64,000 bases of DNA from Halorussus vallis. GTDB taxonomy: Archaea > Halobacteriota > Halobacteria > Halobacteriales > Haladaptataceae. Shown here piece after piece: positions 16,766-24,686 of the stretch (within the stretch, counting starts at the first letter, position 1; the number at the start of each line of letters is the position of its first letter). Location: the NCBI RefSeq assembly GCF_024138165.1, contig NZ_CP100000.1:3658001-3722000 (forward strand). The letters run 5' to 3'. The notes under the pieces are model-generated. The model ran no database searches, was not told the origin of the DNA, and worked only from the letters and a program-made list of their open reading frames with translations. A program made the position numbers and the translations under genes.

Positions 16766-17425
16766 ATGATAGACGCCGCCGCGTCGGCGCTGGCCGGCAT
16801 CGCGCTGGGACTGTCGCTGGCGGCCCCGCCGGGCCCGATGAACGCCGTCATCGCCGAGGAGAGCGTGCTCCGGGGCTGGAGCGCGGGCTTCCGGGCGGGA
16901 CTCGGGGCGATGACCGCCGACGCCTGCTTCTTCGTGCTGGCGCTGTTGGGCGTCGTCGCGGTGGTCCAGGAGATGCCGACGCTCCGTGCGGCGCTGTTCG
17001 GCGTCGGCGGCCTGCTGATGCTCTACTTCGCCTACGGCGCGGCCACCGACGCAAGTGCGGCGTTCACCGCAGACGAGGACGACGCCAGCGCCGACGAGGA
17101 CTCGAAGGGCTTCCGGAAGGCGTTCGCGCTCGCGCTGACCAACCCCTACCAGATTCTGTGGTGGCTCACCGCCGGCGTCGGACTGCTCGACCCCGGGACG
17201 CTCGCGCTCGACGCGCTGGGGCTCACGGTCCGTACCGGCGGGCCGGTCATCCTCGTGGCGTTCTTCGCCGGCATCGGACTCTGGATCACGGGTTTTCCGG
17301 CGGCGCTGACCGCGGCCGGCCGCCGAGTCGACGCCTTTGCGCCGGTCGTCGCGGTGCTGAGCGCGGCGGTGCTGGCGCTGGCCGGACTCTCCTTCCTCTC
17401 GCGGTCGGTGTCGCTTTTGGGGTGA
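16766..17425 (+). CDS. LysE/RhtB-family translocator
   Basis: This 219-residue membrane protein has the LysE signature (LAAPPGPMNAVIAEE near residues 14-29, then a later TNPYQILWWLTAG). It has six hydrophobic segments and typical family length. LysE proteins export amino acids such as lysine, arginine or threonine. A DEDDASADED acidic loop sits in the middle. No neighbour indicates which amino acid is exported. Confidence 0.82.
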   Translation: MIDAAASALAGIALGLSLAAPPGPMNAVIAEESVLRGWSAGFRAGLGAMTADACFFVLALLGVVAVVQEMPTLRAALFGVGGLLMLYFAYGAATDASAAFTADEDDASADEDSKGFRKAFALALTNPYQILWWLTAGVGLLDPGTLALDALGLTVRTGGPVILVAFFAGIGLWITGFPAALTAAGRRVDAFAPVVAVLSAAVLALAGLSFLSRSVSLLG

Positions 17426-17437
17426 CCGCGAGCACGT

Positions 17438-17471
17438 CCCGGTCGGCGGCGCGGCCGCGCCGCCGACCGGG
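17438..17471. terminator. 34-bp perfect palindrome between convergent genes
   Basis: Zero-loop palindrome with 17-bp arms (CCCGGTCGGCGGCGCGG) beginning 13 bases after the LysE stop and about 135 bases from the convergent HD gene. It is a likely bidirectional terminator. Confidence 0.6.
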
Positions 17472-17605
17472 GCGGACACGGAGCAATCGAGAGCGCAGTC
17501 GCTCAAGGCGCCTGACTTCTCGTGACGTCTTCGGAACTCTCGCTCGCTGGCGCTCGCTTCAGAATCTCGTTAGCCGCAGGTCGTCGCGTCGCTCCTCCTC
17601 GCTCG

Positions 17606-18316
17606 CTACGGCCGCCGGTGGCCGCGCGGCGACGACGTCTTCTCGCTGTCCATCTCCGGCACCTCCATCTCCAGCCACTCCCGGAACCACTTCACGCGCT
17701 TGAGCCGGCGGTGGGCGATGCTCTCGGCGGTGTCGCTCCGGACGCGGTCGGCGGCGTCCTTGCCGCGTTCGAGCACGCGCTCGACCATCTCCGCCGAGTC
17801 CATGTGGGTGCGAGCCTCGTAGCCCATCCGCAGCAGCATCAGCGCCGTCCCGTTCGCGCCCACCTTGTCGAGCAGGTCGGCCTCGATGAGACACCGAGTC
17901 TCCAGCGAGAGGTTGTCGAGGTCGCCCTGGTAGGAGTGGTTCTCGACGGCCTTGGCGACCTCGTCGATGAACGACTCGGGGAAGTCGCCGTGGGTTTCGA
18001 GGTACTTCCGGGCGATGCGCGCGCCCTCCTCGGCGTGGACCTCCTGGTCGGCGTCGAGTTTCGCGATGTCGTGGAACAGCGCGGCGACCCGCGTCACGTC
18101 GACGTTCGCGCCCTCGGCCTCGGCGATGGTTTGGGCAAGGTCGACCACGTTGAGGATGTGGTTGAAGCGGTACTCCGCCGAGTGCCAGGGGTACCACCGC
18201 ATCCGACCCCCGCCGTCCTCGTTCTCGACGCTGGCCGAGAGATACTCGTAGACGAACTCCTTCATCTCATCGAGTTCCGACTCGGTGACGGGCGATTCTT
18301 TAATCTCGACGCCCAC
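17606..18316 (-). CDS. HD-domain phosphohydrolase
   Basis: The 236-residue cytoplasmic protein is an HD-domain metal phosphohydrolase. The signature residues are His45/His53 (HSAEYRFNHILN), His82-Asp83 (LFHDIAKLD), His94 in EVHAEEGARI, and a conserved D near residue 150 in LIEADLLDKVGANG. The substrate is unknown, as HD proteins act on nucleotides, nucleic acids or cyclic nucleotides. It has an unusually long C-terminal helical region. It lies alone, and the start ATG is well separated from other genes. Confidence 0.85.
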   Translation of the reverse strand: MGVEIKESPVTESELDEMKEFVYEYLSASVENEDGGGRMRWYPWHSAEYRFNHILNVVDLAQTIAEAEGANVDVTRVAALFHDIAKLDADQEVHAEEGARIARKYLETHGDFPESFIDEVAKAVENHSYQGDLDNLSLETRCLIEADLLDKVGANGTALMLLRMGYEARTHMDSAEMVERVLERGKDAADRVRSDTAESIAHRRLKRVKWFREWLEMEVPEMDSEKTSSPRGHRRP

Positions 18317-18441
18317 GAAACCACCTCGATTGTCCGACGTTCGCGTTCATTGTTACTCGCATAAACGTATGATTGACTCTTTAGAGTTACGACGAGCGAA
18401 TCGAGTAGCATTCGCCCCTTCGCGCGGGTACGACCGAGCGT

Positions 18442-18591
18442 ATGACCGAAACTCCCTCCGTCGATTCCTCCGGCGAGCGTGTTTTCGAGACGACAGTCGA
18501 GGGGGCCGACGGTGACCGCACGACGTACTACCCAGGCGGGCCGAGAGACGGGGGAGGAGCGACGAAGAGCGGTCGGAGGTGGTTCAGGTGA
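18442..18591 (+). CDS. Putative 49-residue small protein
   Basis: An ATG-led reading frame encodes 49 residues, starting MTETPSVDSSGERVFETTV and ending GGGATKSGRRWFR. It is rich in Gly, Ser and Thr, with a YYPGG stretch in the middle. The length and codon use fit haloarchaeal small proteins, but there is no recognisable family. Its end overlaps the 3' end of the convergent membrane protein by eight bases. Confidence 0.4.
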   Translation: MTETPSVDSSGERVFETTVEGADGDRTTYYPGGPRDGGGATKSGRRWFR

Positions 18592-18874
18592 GCCACCGGC
18601 CGACGCGGCGGAGCAGTCGAGCCGTGAGCGTCGGACGCTCTCGGACGTTCCCGGCGTCACGCCGGACGTTCCTCTCGGGTTCCTCGGATTCGCGCGGTGG
18701 CATTCCGGCGCGGTGGCGGTCCCGGGACCGCAACAGGTCGCGCGTCGAAAGGACGACCAGCGCGGCGCCGATGAGCGCCCAGACGACCAGCGGGGACTGC
18801 TGGACGCGCTGGAAGAACGCGTATCCGACGCCGACGGTCAGCACCGACGCGGCGGCGACCCACGTCAGTTCCAT
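18584..18874 (-). CDS. Small two-helix membrane protein
   Basis: A 96-residue protein with two hydrophobic segments, ELTWVAAASVLTVGVGYAF and LVVWALIGAALVVLS, followed by a basic cytoplasmic tail (RDLLRSRDRHRAG). The start is the ATG giving MELTWVA, 20 codons inside a longer frame with an unsuitable upstream part. Function is unknown. Confidence 0.6.
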   Translation of the reverse strand: MELTWVAAASVLTVGVGYAFFQRVQQSPLVVWALIGAALVVLSTRDLLRSRDRHRAGMPPRESEEPERNVRRDAGNVRERPTLTARLLRRVGRWLT

Positions 18875-18979
18875 CGCTCTCTGTTTTTGAGTCGGTCGAC
18901 GAGTCTGTACAGGGGCGGGGCCATGCGTGTGCACGGACGGTTCCTACGCTTTTTGTTATGTGTGCGCTGGATAACTATT

Positions 18980-19000
18980 AGGCGGTGTCAAAGACCGCCT
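18980..19000 (-). terminator. Short hairpin downstream of small membrane gene
   Basis: Inverted repeat AGGCGGT/ACCGCCT with a 7-base loop (GTCAAAG), about 100 bases beyond the stop of the minus-strand gene at 19100-19309. Possible terminator. Confidence 0.35.
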
Positions 19001-19099
19001 GAATCGGGGTCCCCTGCCCGGTAGGGTGCGTTTACCGCCGGCGCAGGCGGGACGGTAGGTCGAACCTTCGGAGCGCGAGGTCGGCGGTCGGCCGAGAAC

Positions 19100-19309
19100 T
19101 CAACCCAGCGCGTGGGCGACCGTGACTACGCCGACGAGCAGACAGACCAGCCCCATCCGGCGCTTGGCGCGCGCGAGCGCGTCGGTGACCGTCGGCGGGA
19201 AACTGAACAGGCGGGACTGCGCTCTGAGTACGGTCGAGGGGAACAGGTAGTCGGCGAACCCCCACAGGACGAGGACCGCGCCGAGTCCGAGTTCGACGGG
19301 GTGGGACAT
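19100..19309 (-). CDS. Small membrane protein
   Basis: A 69-residue protein with two hydrophobic segments (VELGLGAVLVLWGFADYLFP and GLVCLLVGVVTVAHALG) joined by a basic loop containing LFSFPPTVTDALARAKRRM. It begins with a standard ATG. No family is recognised, and its only neighbour is the gene-poor stretch leading to the methylase. Confidence 0.6.
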   Translation of the reverse strand: MSHPVELGLGAVLVLWGFADYLFPSTVLRAQSRLFSFPPTVTDALARAKRRMGLVCLLVGVVTVAHALG

Positions 19310-19743
19310 GGGGAGTGCTAGTCAACGTGAAGCACGAAATAGGTACTCCCTGGAGGCTGCCGGTCACGAAACCGTTACGAAACCGCTTCGAGAGCCGTCT
19401 GACGGCGACACACGACCTACTTCGAGCAAGTCGGTGCGACCTGCGAAGGCTACTTCCGTGACAGCTTCGGAGCACCGTCGGCAGTACGATTCTCGACCGT
19501 ACAGATACCGTAGTACGGACGCGGTGGTTCTCCCCGTCGAATATTGTGCCGCCCGAAATGAATGGACGCTCTTATCTGCCGGGTCGAGTGATTTCTCCGC
19601 AACGAGTACGCGGACGCTCCCGAAGTCTGTCGACGAAGCCGAACGAGTCACGGTCGTCCGGATGCCATGAAGGAAAACGACGACGATAGACCCAAGTGTC
19701 GGTCCCTCCGAGTCAGTAGCAACTGGAAGTCGCGTCGATAAAC
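19310..19743. other. 434-base gene-poor stretch before the methylase
   Basis: The G+C is visibly lower than in the surroundings. One 95-residue open frame exists on the minus strand (19364-19651) but has no recognisable family, no TATA box and lies opposite another frame, so I do not call it. A decayed gene or the border of an acquired segment is possible. Confidence 0.5.
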
Positions 19744-22026
19744 ATGTCCGACAACTCTTATTACTGGTTGACCGCCCCGCTGCTCCTTTCGGAGAAATCG
19801 GAGTTAGAGGCGAATCTCCCCGACGAGTTCTACGCCGAGAACGAGTCCGTCGAGTATCGACATCGCCGCCACCAGAAGGACGCCGGAGCGTACTACACCG
19901 ACGAACATCTGGCGGAGGTACTGGCTGATATCGCCATCGAGCGGCGCGTAGAGCCGATAGCAGAGAAGGTGGAAAACGCGGCGAGGAACGATGCCGAAGA
20001 GGAGGCGCGGGACCTCGCCGACGGACTTCTCGATTTGAAAATCTGCGACCCCACTGTCGGTGGCGGTGTCTTCCTGAGCAAACTCGCCCCTCGACTCGAA
20101 GACGTCCTCAACCGAGTCCGCGAGGTCGTTTCGGCGGAAGGACTCGAACTCGACCACGAGGCGCTCGACGGGGAACGGGACGTGGCCGAACACGTTTACT
20201 CGCGGATGCTGTACGGCGTCGACCTCGACGAGCGCGCGCTGGCGGACGCGTGTTCGCACATCGCCGAGGACTCTTCGCTCTCGGAATCGGAAGTCCGGAA
20301 CCTCATCGCACCGAATCTGAAGCAAGGAAACGCACTGCTCGACCCCGTCCCGCCCGAAGCGTGGCCGAACAGGAACACGCTACATTTCCCCGCGAAACTC
20401 GGTCAGTTGGTCGGCTATCGAAAACGGCTCCGAGAGGGTCAACGCGATGCGGAGACGCTTCGAGAGTGCCTGGACCTGAAAGAGCAGATCGTCTCGCGGA
20501 CGGCCGGCCGGGTTCTCGACCGGTTCCCCGACTGGTATCTCGAAGACGACCAGCCCTTTTGCTGGCCCCTCGAATTCCCGGAGGCGTTCTACGACGAGAA
20601 CGGGCGCCTCCTCGATTCACCGGGGTTCGACGTGATAATCGGTAATCCACCGTGGGACGTCGTGAAGTGCAACGACCGGGAGTTCTTCGATACCGTCGAA
20701 CCGGACTTCTCGCAACGAAGCAGAGCGAAACGGGACGAACTCAAAGCGGACCTGCTCGAAGACGACGAGGTGCGGGCCGACTACGACCGGTACGTCGAAC
20801 GTATCGAGCACTTTCTGGACTTCGTCAAGTCCGACACCTACTACCGGCATCAGACCAGCGGGCGATACGGACACAGTTACAACAAGTACAAACTCGCCAC
20901 GGAACTCGCGTACAACGTCGCGAGCGAAGGAGGAGACGTCCTCCTCATCACGCCTTCGGGCATTCTCGGTGAGGCGGGGTCCACCGCACTCCGAGAACTG
21001 CTCTTCGACGGAGGGACCGTCGATAGTTTCTGGTCGTTCAAGGCACGGTCGGACGTGTTCGAAGGCGTCGACCAGAATCCCGCGATCCAGATCTACACGA
21101 AGGGCGGGAGGACCGAGAACCTCCGCTACGTCGACGGTATCGAGTCGGCGGACGAGTTCGGTCGACTGTATCACTCGGACGAAGTACCGCAGATCTCCGG
21201 GGAACTGGTCCGCGAGGCGGCCCCGGAGACGTTCTCGCTGATTCCTGTCCGCGACGAAACCGGCCTCAACGTCCTCGACACCCTCACGTCGCACCCCCTC
21301 GCCGGTGACGACTCGGGCGAGTACTGGAGCGTAACCCCATCACGAGAGATAGACGAGACGAACGATAGACACCACATCGTGGAGGAGGAAACCGCGTACC
21401 CGTTCGTCAAGGGTCGGTGCGTCTTCCCGTACGACCTCCAGCCGGAGGTCATCGACAAGTGGGTGGAGGCGGACTTCCTCGAAACGGAGTGTGAACACGC
21501 GAACGAGTCGCGGGTCGTGTGGCGCGACGTCGCCCGTCCGAGTCTGCGACGGCGGATGTTCGTGACCGTCGTTCCGCCGGAACACGGCATCGGGAACTCG
21601 TTGAACTACGTCGTGCCCGACCAGTCCGAGGACGAGAAACTGTATCTCGCGGCCGTGATGCAGAGTTGGGCGTTCGAGTATCGCGCTCGGCAGATCAGCA
21701 CGAACAGCCACCTGAACATGTACGTGATTCGCCAGGTACCCGTCCCGAGGCTCGACGCCGATACGGAACTGTTCGAGAGCATCGTCTCTCGAACCCGCGA
21801 AATCCTGAATCGAGACGTCGAGGACGGCCGTCGCGAGAGCGTGATGAACGAGATCGACGCCCTCGTCGCTCACGCGTACGGCCTCGACGACGACGAACTC
21901 GAATTCGTCCTCGACTCGTACGAGAAACTGGAAACCGAAACGAAGCAGTCGATACTAAATGCGTACGCTAACTACCGGGGGACGATGACGCAGGTGATGG
22001 GCGATCCACCTCCTCCGAAAAGATAG
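19744..22026 (+). CDS. Eco57I-type N6-adenine DNA methylase, without nuclease domain
   Basis: The 760-residue protein is a class I methyltransferase of the Eco57I/type IIG kind. Motif X is AYYTDEHL (residues 49-56). Motif I is DPTVGGGVFL (102-111), binding S-adenosylmethionine. Motif IV is NPPW at 301-304, the catalytic signature for N6-adenine methylation. The C-terminal part (about 460-760) is the target-recognition region. Unlike true type IIG enzymes there is no PD-(D/E)xK nuclease before motif X, so the protein looks methylation-only. No restriction partner is visible nearby. It sits between a gene-poor stretch and tRNA-Gln, suggesting acquisition. BREX PglX is longer and differs in neighbours. 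Confidence 0.85.
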   Translation: MSDNSYYWLTAPLLLSEKSELEANLPDEFYAENESVEYRHRRHQKDAGAYYTDEHLAEVLADIAIERRVEPIAEKVENAARNDAEEEARDLADGLLDLKICDPTVGGGVFLSKLAPRLEDVLNRVREVVSAEGLELDHEALDGERDVAEHVYSRMLYGVDLDERALADACSHIAEDSSLSESEVRNLIAPNLKQGNALLDPVPPEAWPNRNTLHFPAKLGQLVGYRKRLREGQRDAETLRECLDLKEQIVSRTAGRVLDRFPDWYLEDDQPFCWPLEFPEAFYDENGRLLDSPGFDVIIGNPPWDVVKCNDREFFDTVEPDFSQRSRAKRDELKADLLEDDEVRADYDRYVERIEHFLDFVKSDTYYRHQTSGRYGHSYNKYKLATELAYNVASEGGDVLLITPSGILGEAGSTALRELLFDGGTVDSFWSFKARSDVFEGVDQNPAIQIYTKGGRTENLRYVDGIESADEFGRLYHSDEVPQISGELVREAAPETFSLIPVRDETGLNVLDTLTSHPLAGDDSGEYWSVTPSREIDETNDRHHIVEEETAYPFVKGRCVFPYDLQPEVIDKWVEADFLETECEHANESRVVWRDVARPSLRRRMFVTVVPPEHGIGNSLNYVVPDQSEDEKLYLAAVMQSWAFEYRARQISTNSHLNMYVIRQVPVPRLDADTELFESIVSRTREILNRDVEDGRRESVMNEIDALVAHAYGLDDDELEFVLDSYEKLETETKQSILNAYANYRGTMTQVMGDPPPPKR

Positions 22027-22133
22027 AATTTGGTATCTATTCGTCACGGGCGCGCGCCACGGACCCCATCGTTCGACGCGGGAAGTCGCGGCGAGTATCA
22101 CCGTGAAAAGGTGGATTCGTACCGTTTTGGATA

Positions 22134-22206
22134 TAGTCCCGGGCGGATTCGAACCGCCGTCAATGGCTCCAAAGGCCATTATGATTGGCCACTACACCAC
22201 GGGACT
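22134..22206 (-). tRNA. tRNA-Gln (anticodon UUG)
   Basis: The 73-base minus-strand gene folds as a cloverleaf. Acceptor AGTCCCG pairs with CGGGACT and the discriminator is A. Anticodon stem ATGGC/GCCAT encloses the loop CTTTGGA, giving anticodon TTG. T-stem GGCGG/CCGCC encloses TTCGAAT, after a 4-base variable loop TGAC. The CCA end is not encoded. Its 3' end faces the methylase gene, a common integration point for mobile DNA, but no second copy of the 3' end was found in the window. Confidence 0.92.
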
Positions 22207-22357
22207 TCGATCGCTTCGTTCGCTCATCCTGCGAGTTTCGCGTTTCCTCCGGAAACGCTCACCACCATGGGACTGCGCTGTCGACCGCAACGAAAACTAA
22301 CGCGATAACGCACTTGAACGTATCGCAATCGGAAGACCGAGGACGGACTGTCCCGGT

Positions 22358-22783
22358 CTAATCCGCCTCGCTATCCAACAACTCCGCGCACATATCCGCT
22401 TCCGCGCTGAAGCAGTCAGGACACTGGGGTTCGCGGTCGATGATGGTGTCCAACCGCTCGGCCACCGTCTCGTCGATGACGCTCTCCAAGGCCTTGGCCT
22501 CGCTCGGGAACTCCTCGACTTCGAGGACGTTCTTGAGGAAGCGCTCGATGATGCAGTAGGTCTGCAGGGCTTCCCGGGCGCGCTCGATTCCCTCGTCGGT
22601 GAGCCGAACGCCCTTGTACTTCTCGTGGTCGGCGAGTTCGCGCTCCTGGAGTTTGCCGATCATCTCGTTGACGCTGGCCGGACTGACGTCGAGTCGCTCG
22701 GCGAGCGCGCCGGTGGAGGCCGGGCCGTTCTCCATCCGCTGGACGAGGTAGATAGCCTTGAGATACTGGTCTGCCGTATTCAT
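22358..22783 (-). CDS. Short DtxR-family iron-type regulator
   Basis: This 141-residue regulator has the DtxR winged helix (DQYLKAIYLVQRM, then RLDVSPASVNEMIGKLQ), the dimerisation and metal region (YCIIERFLKNVLEVEEFPSEAKALE), and no C-terminal SH3/FeoA domain. It therefore resembles the short archaeal SirR/Idr group. A CPDCFSAEADMC cysteine cluster near the end may bind metal. Its ATG overlaps the stop of the ferritin-like gene upstream (ATGA), so the two are one operon. The context with ferritin-like and SUF genes points to iron sensing. Confidence 0.85.
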   Translation of the reverse strand: MNTADQYLKAIYLVQRMENGPASTGALAERLDVSPASVNEMIGKLQERELADHEKYKGVRLTDEGIERAREALQTYCIIERFLKNVLEVEEFPSEAKALESVIDETVAERLDTIIDREPQCPDCFSAEADMCAELLDSEAD

Positions 22784-23271
22784 GCTCGAGTCTCCATCAC
22801 TTCGGTCACTTCCTCGACGCCCTCGGCCTCCTCCTCGCGGATCGCTCGGAGCGTGGCGAGCAGTCGCTCGCGGTCGAGGCCGAAGGTCACGTCGCTGGCT
22901 TCGACGGCCTGGATGAGGTCGTCGTAGAACTTGTAGGCCGTCTCCTCGCCGTGCAACTGGTCGTAGAGCACACCGTCGAAGTCGTCGGGTCCGGTCTGGG
23001 CGTACTGGGCTTCGACCAGCGTCTCGATCTCTTCGAGGGGAACCGGGTCGGCGTCGAGTTCGTCGATGAGCGATTCCAGTCGGCGTCGGTGGTCGGCCGA
23101 CTCCTCGCGGGCCTCCGCGAGGAGCTCTTCGATCACCTCGTCGCGCTCGTCGGGCGACAGCGTGTCGTAGTGGCGCGCCGCGCGGACCTCGACGACCTCC
23201 TCTAACACGACTCCAATCTGGAGCAGCCGGGCGAGCTGGCGGTCGGTCGAGACTCGGTGGCCGACGCTCAC
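22780..23271 (-). CDS. Ferritin-like domain protein (rubrerythrin-like)
   Basis: The 163-residue helical protein resembles haloarchaeal ferritin-like proteins. The four-helix pattern shows candidate diiron ligands in LEEVVEVRAARHY, REESADHRRRL, LHGEETAYKFYDD and REEEAEGVEEV. The final helix lacks an obvious His at the usual EExxH place. I chose the GTG encoding MSVGHRVST; a GTG three codons upstream is an alternative. It is followed by a DtxR regulator whose start overlaps its stop, so the two likely act in iron storage or handling and its regulation. Enzymatic activity is not shown. Confidence 0.75.
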   Translation of the reverse strand: MSVGHRVSTDRQLARLLQIGVVLEEVVEVRAARHYDTLSPDERDEVIEELLAEAREESADHRRRLESLIDELDADPVPLEEIETLVEAQYAQTGPDDFDGVLYDQLHGEETAYKFYDDLIQAVEASDVTFGLDRERLLATLRAIREEEAEGVEEVTEVMETRA

Positions 23272-23474
23272 GTCGACCACCTGGGTTCGGACGACGATAC
23301 GGCGGTCATCGTGGTTAGTTCGGTGGGTCGGGAACTTAACAGATGTGATTGGGCGAAGTACGGTTCGACCGGCCGGCAGTCGGTCCCGTCCGGAGAACGA
23401 GCGAGAGCAGATGCGCGAAAGAGAAGAAGAAAGCGAGACGGCGAGTCGAGGCGCCTGCGCCTACGGAAGGTCGC

Positions 23475-24686
23475 TCACTTGAGGCGCTGGCGGATTCGCG
23501 AGTCGAGGTCCTCGCGGAGTTCCTCGACCTCGACCTCGTCGAGGACGGGGACGAAGAAGCCCTCGACCAGCATGTTCCGCGTCGACTCCTCGTCGAGGCC
23601 GCGGGAGGTCATGTAGAAGAGGTCCTCCTCGTCGATCTGACCGACGGTCGCCGAGTGGCTCGCCTCGGTGTCGTGGTTGTTGATGATGAGCTTCGGGGAG
23701 GCGTCGGCCTCGCTCTCGTCCGAGAGCATCAGCGTGTTCTCGCGCTGGTAGGAGTTGGTGTCCCACGCGTCGCGGCCGACGTCCTGGACGCCCTCGTATA
23801 CCGAGCGCGCCGCGTCGTCGAGCACGCCGCGGGTCACCAGGTCGGCGGTCGTGTGGGCCGCGTTGTGCCAGACGCGGGCGGCGACGTCGAAGTGCTGGTC
23901 GTCGTGGCCGAAGAACGCGCCGACGGTCTTGGTCTCCGAGCCCTCGCCGTCGAGTTCCGTCTCGACCGAGGACTTCGTGAGTCGGGAGCCGAGGTTCCCC
24001 TCGACCCAGTTGACCGTCGAGTAGTCGTCGGTGACGCCGCGCTTGAGCGTGTAGTTGTACGTCTCCTCGTCGAGGTCCTGAAGCGAGCCGTACTGGACGT
24101 GGCTGTTCTCGCCCGCGGCGATCTCCACGAGGCCGCTGTAGTACTGGTCGCCCTCGACGGACTCGCCGGTGTCCTGGCGCTCCAGGATGGTCACCGAACT
24201 CGACTGTTCGGTGACGACCAGCGTGTAGTTGAACAGCGACTGGGAGTTCTGAGTCGTCCGGATGGTCACGTCTTCGGCGTCGACGTTCTTCGGGACGTAG
24301 ACGACCGTGCCCGTGCTGAACAGCGCGGTCGAGAGCGCGGTGAGGTAGTTCTCCTCGGGGTCGATGACGGAGCCGAAGTGCTCCTTCAGGAGTTCCTCGC
24401 GCTCGTCGACGGCCTCGGCGAACGGCAGGACCTCGACCGAGTCGGGGCCGACCTGGTCCTTCTCCTCGGCGGCGTTCAGCGGGTCGACGAAGCCCTCGTA
24501 GTCGAGCGCGTCGAGGTTGGTCCAGTCGCGGCCGGGCGTCCGGATGACGTCGGGCATGTCCAGTTCGGCGAGCGCCGAGAGCGCGTCGAGGCGCGTCTCG
24601 AGCAGCCACTCGGGTTCGCCGAGGTCCTCGGAAATCTCGCGGACGGTCTCCTCCGAGATTGTCTCGTGGACTTGCGTGGCGGTCAT
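23475..24686 (-). CDS. sufD: Fe-S cluster assembly scaffold protein SufD
   Basis: The 403-residue protein is the SufD-type subunit of the SUF complex, paralogous to SufB. The N-terminal helix region contains GEPEWLLETRLDAL, and a right-handed beta-helix core runs to a C-terminal helical part ending DSRIRQRLK. Its ATG (MTATQVHE) overlaps the SufB stop (ATGA), so the two are co-translated. With SufB and SufC it forms the scaffold that builds iron-sulfur clusters. Similarity to SufB also makes a second SufB possible, but the shorter length and gene order favour SufD. Confidence 0.88.
   Translation of the reverse strand: MTATQVHETISEETVREISEDLGEPEWLLETRLDALSALAELDMPDVIRTPGRDWTNLDALDYEGFVDPLNAAEEKDQVGPDSVEVLPFAEAVDEREELLKEHFGSVIDPEENYLTALSTALFSTGTVVYVPKNVDAEDVTIRTTQNSQSLFNYTLVVTEQSSSVTILERQDTGESVEGDQYYSGLVEIAAGENSHVQYGSLQDLDEETYNYTLKRGVTDDYSTVNWVEGNLGSRLTKSSVETELDGEGSETKTVGAFFGHDDQHFDVAARVWHNAAHTTADLVTRGVLDDAARSVYEGVQDVGRDAWDTNSYQRENTLMLSDESEADASPKLIINNHDTEASHSATVGQIDEEDLFYMTSRGLDEESTRNMLVEGFFVPVLDEVEVEELREDLDSRIRQRLK

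Noticed and set aside
19364-19651. A 95-residue minus-strand open frame in the gene-poor stretch
   Set aside because: No recognised family, no TATA box and another open frame opposite; could be a remnant but the coding evidence is too weak.
19744-22026. The methylase as BREX PglX or a full type IIG restriction enzyme
   Set aside because: It is shorter than PglX, has no BREX neighbours, and lacks a nuclease domain ahead of the methylase motifs.
22134-22206. An integrated element bounded by a duplicate of the tRNA-Gln 3' end
   Set aside because: I looked for a second copy of the GGCGGTTCGAATCCGCC region and found none in the window, so no attachment site pair can be claimed.
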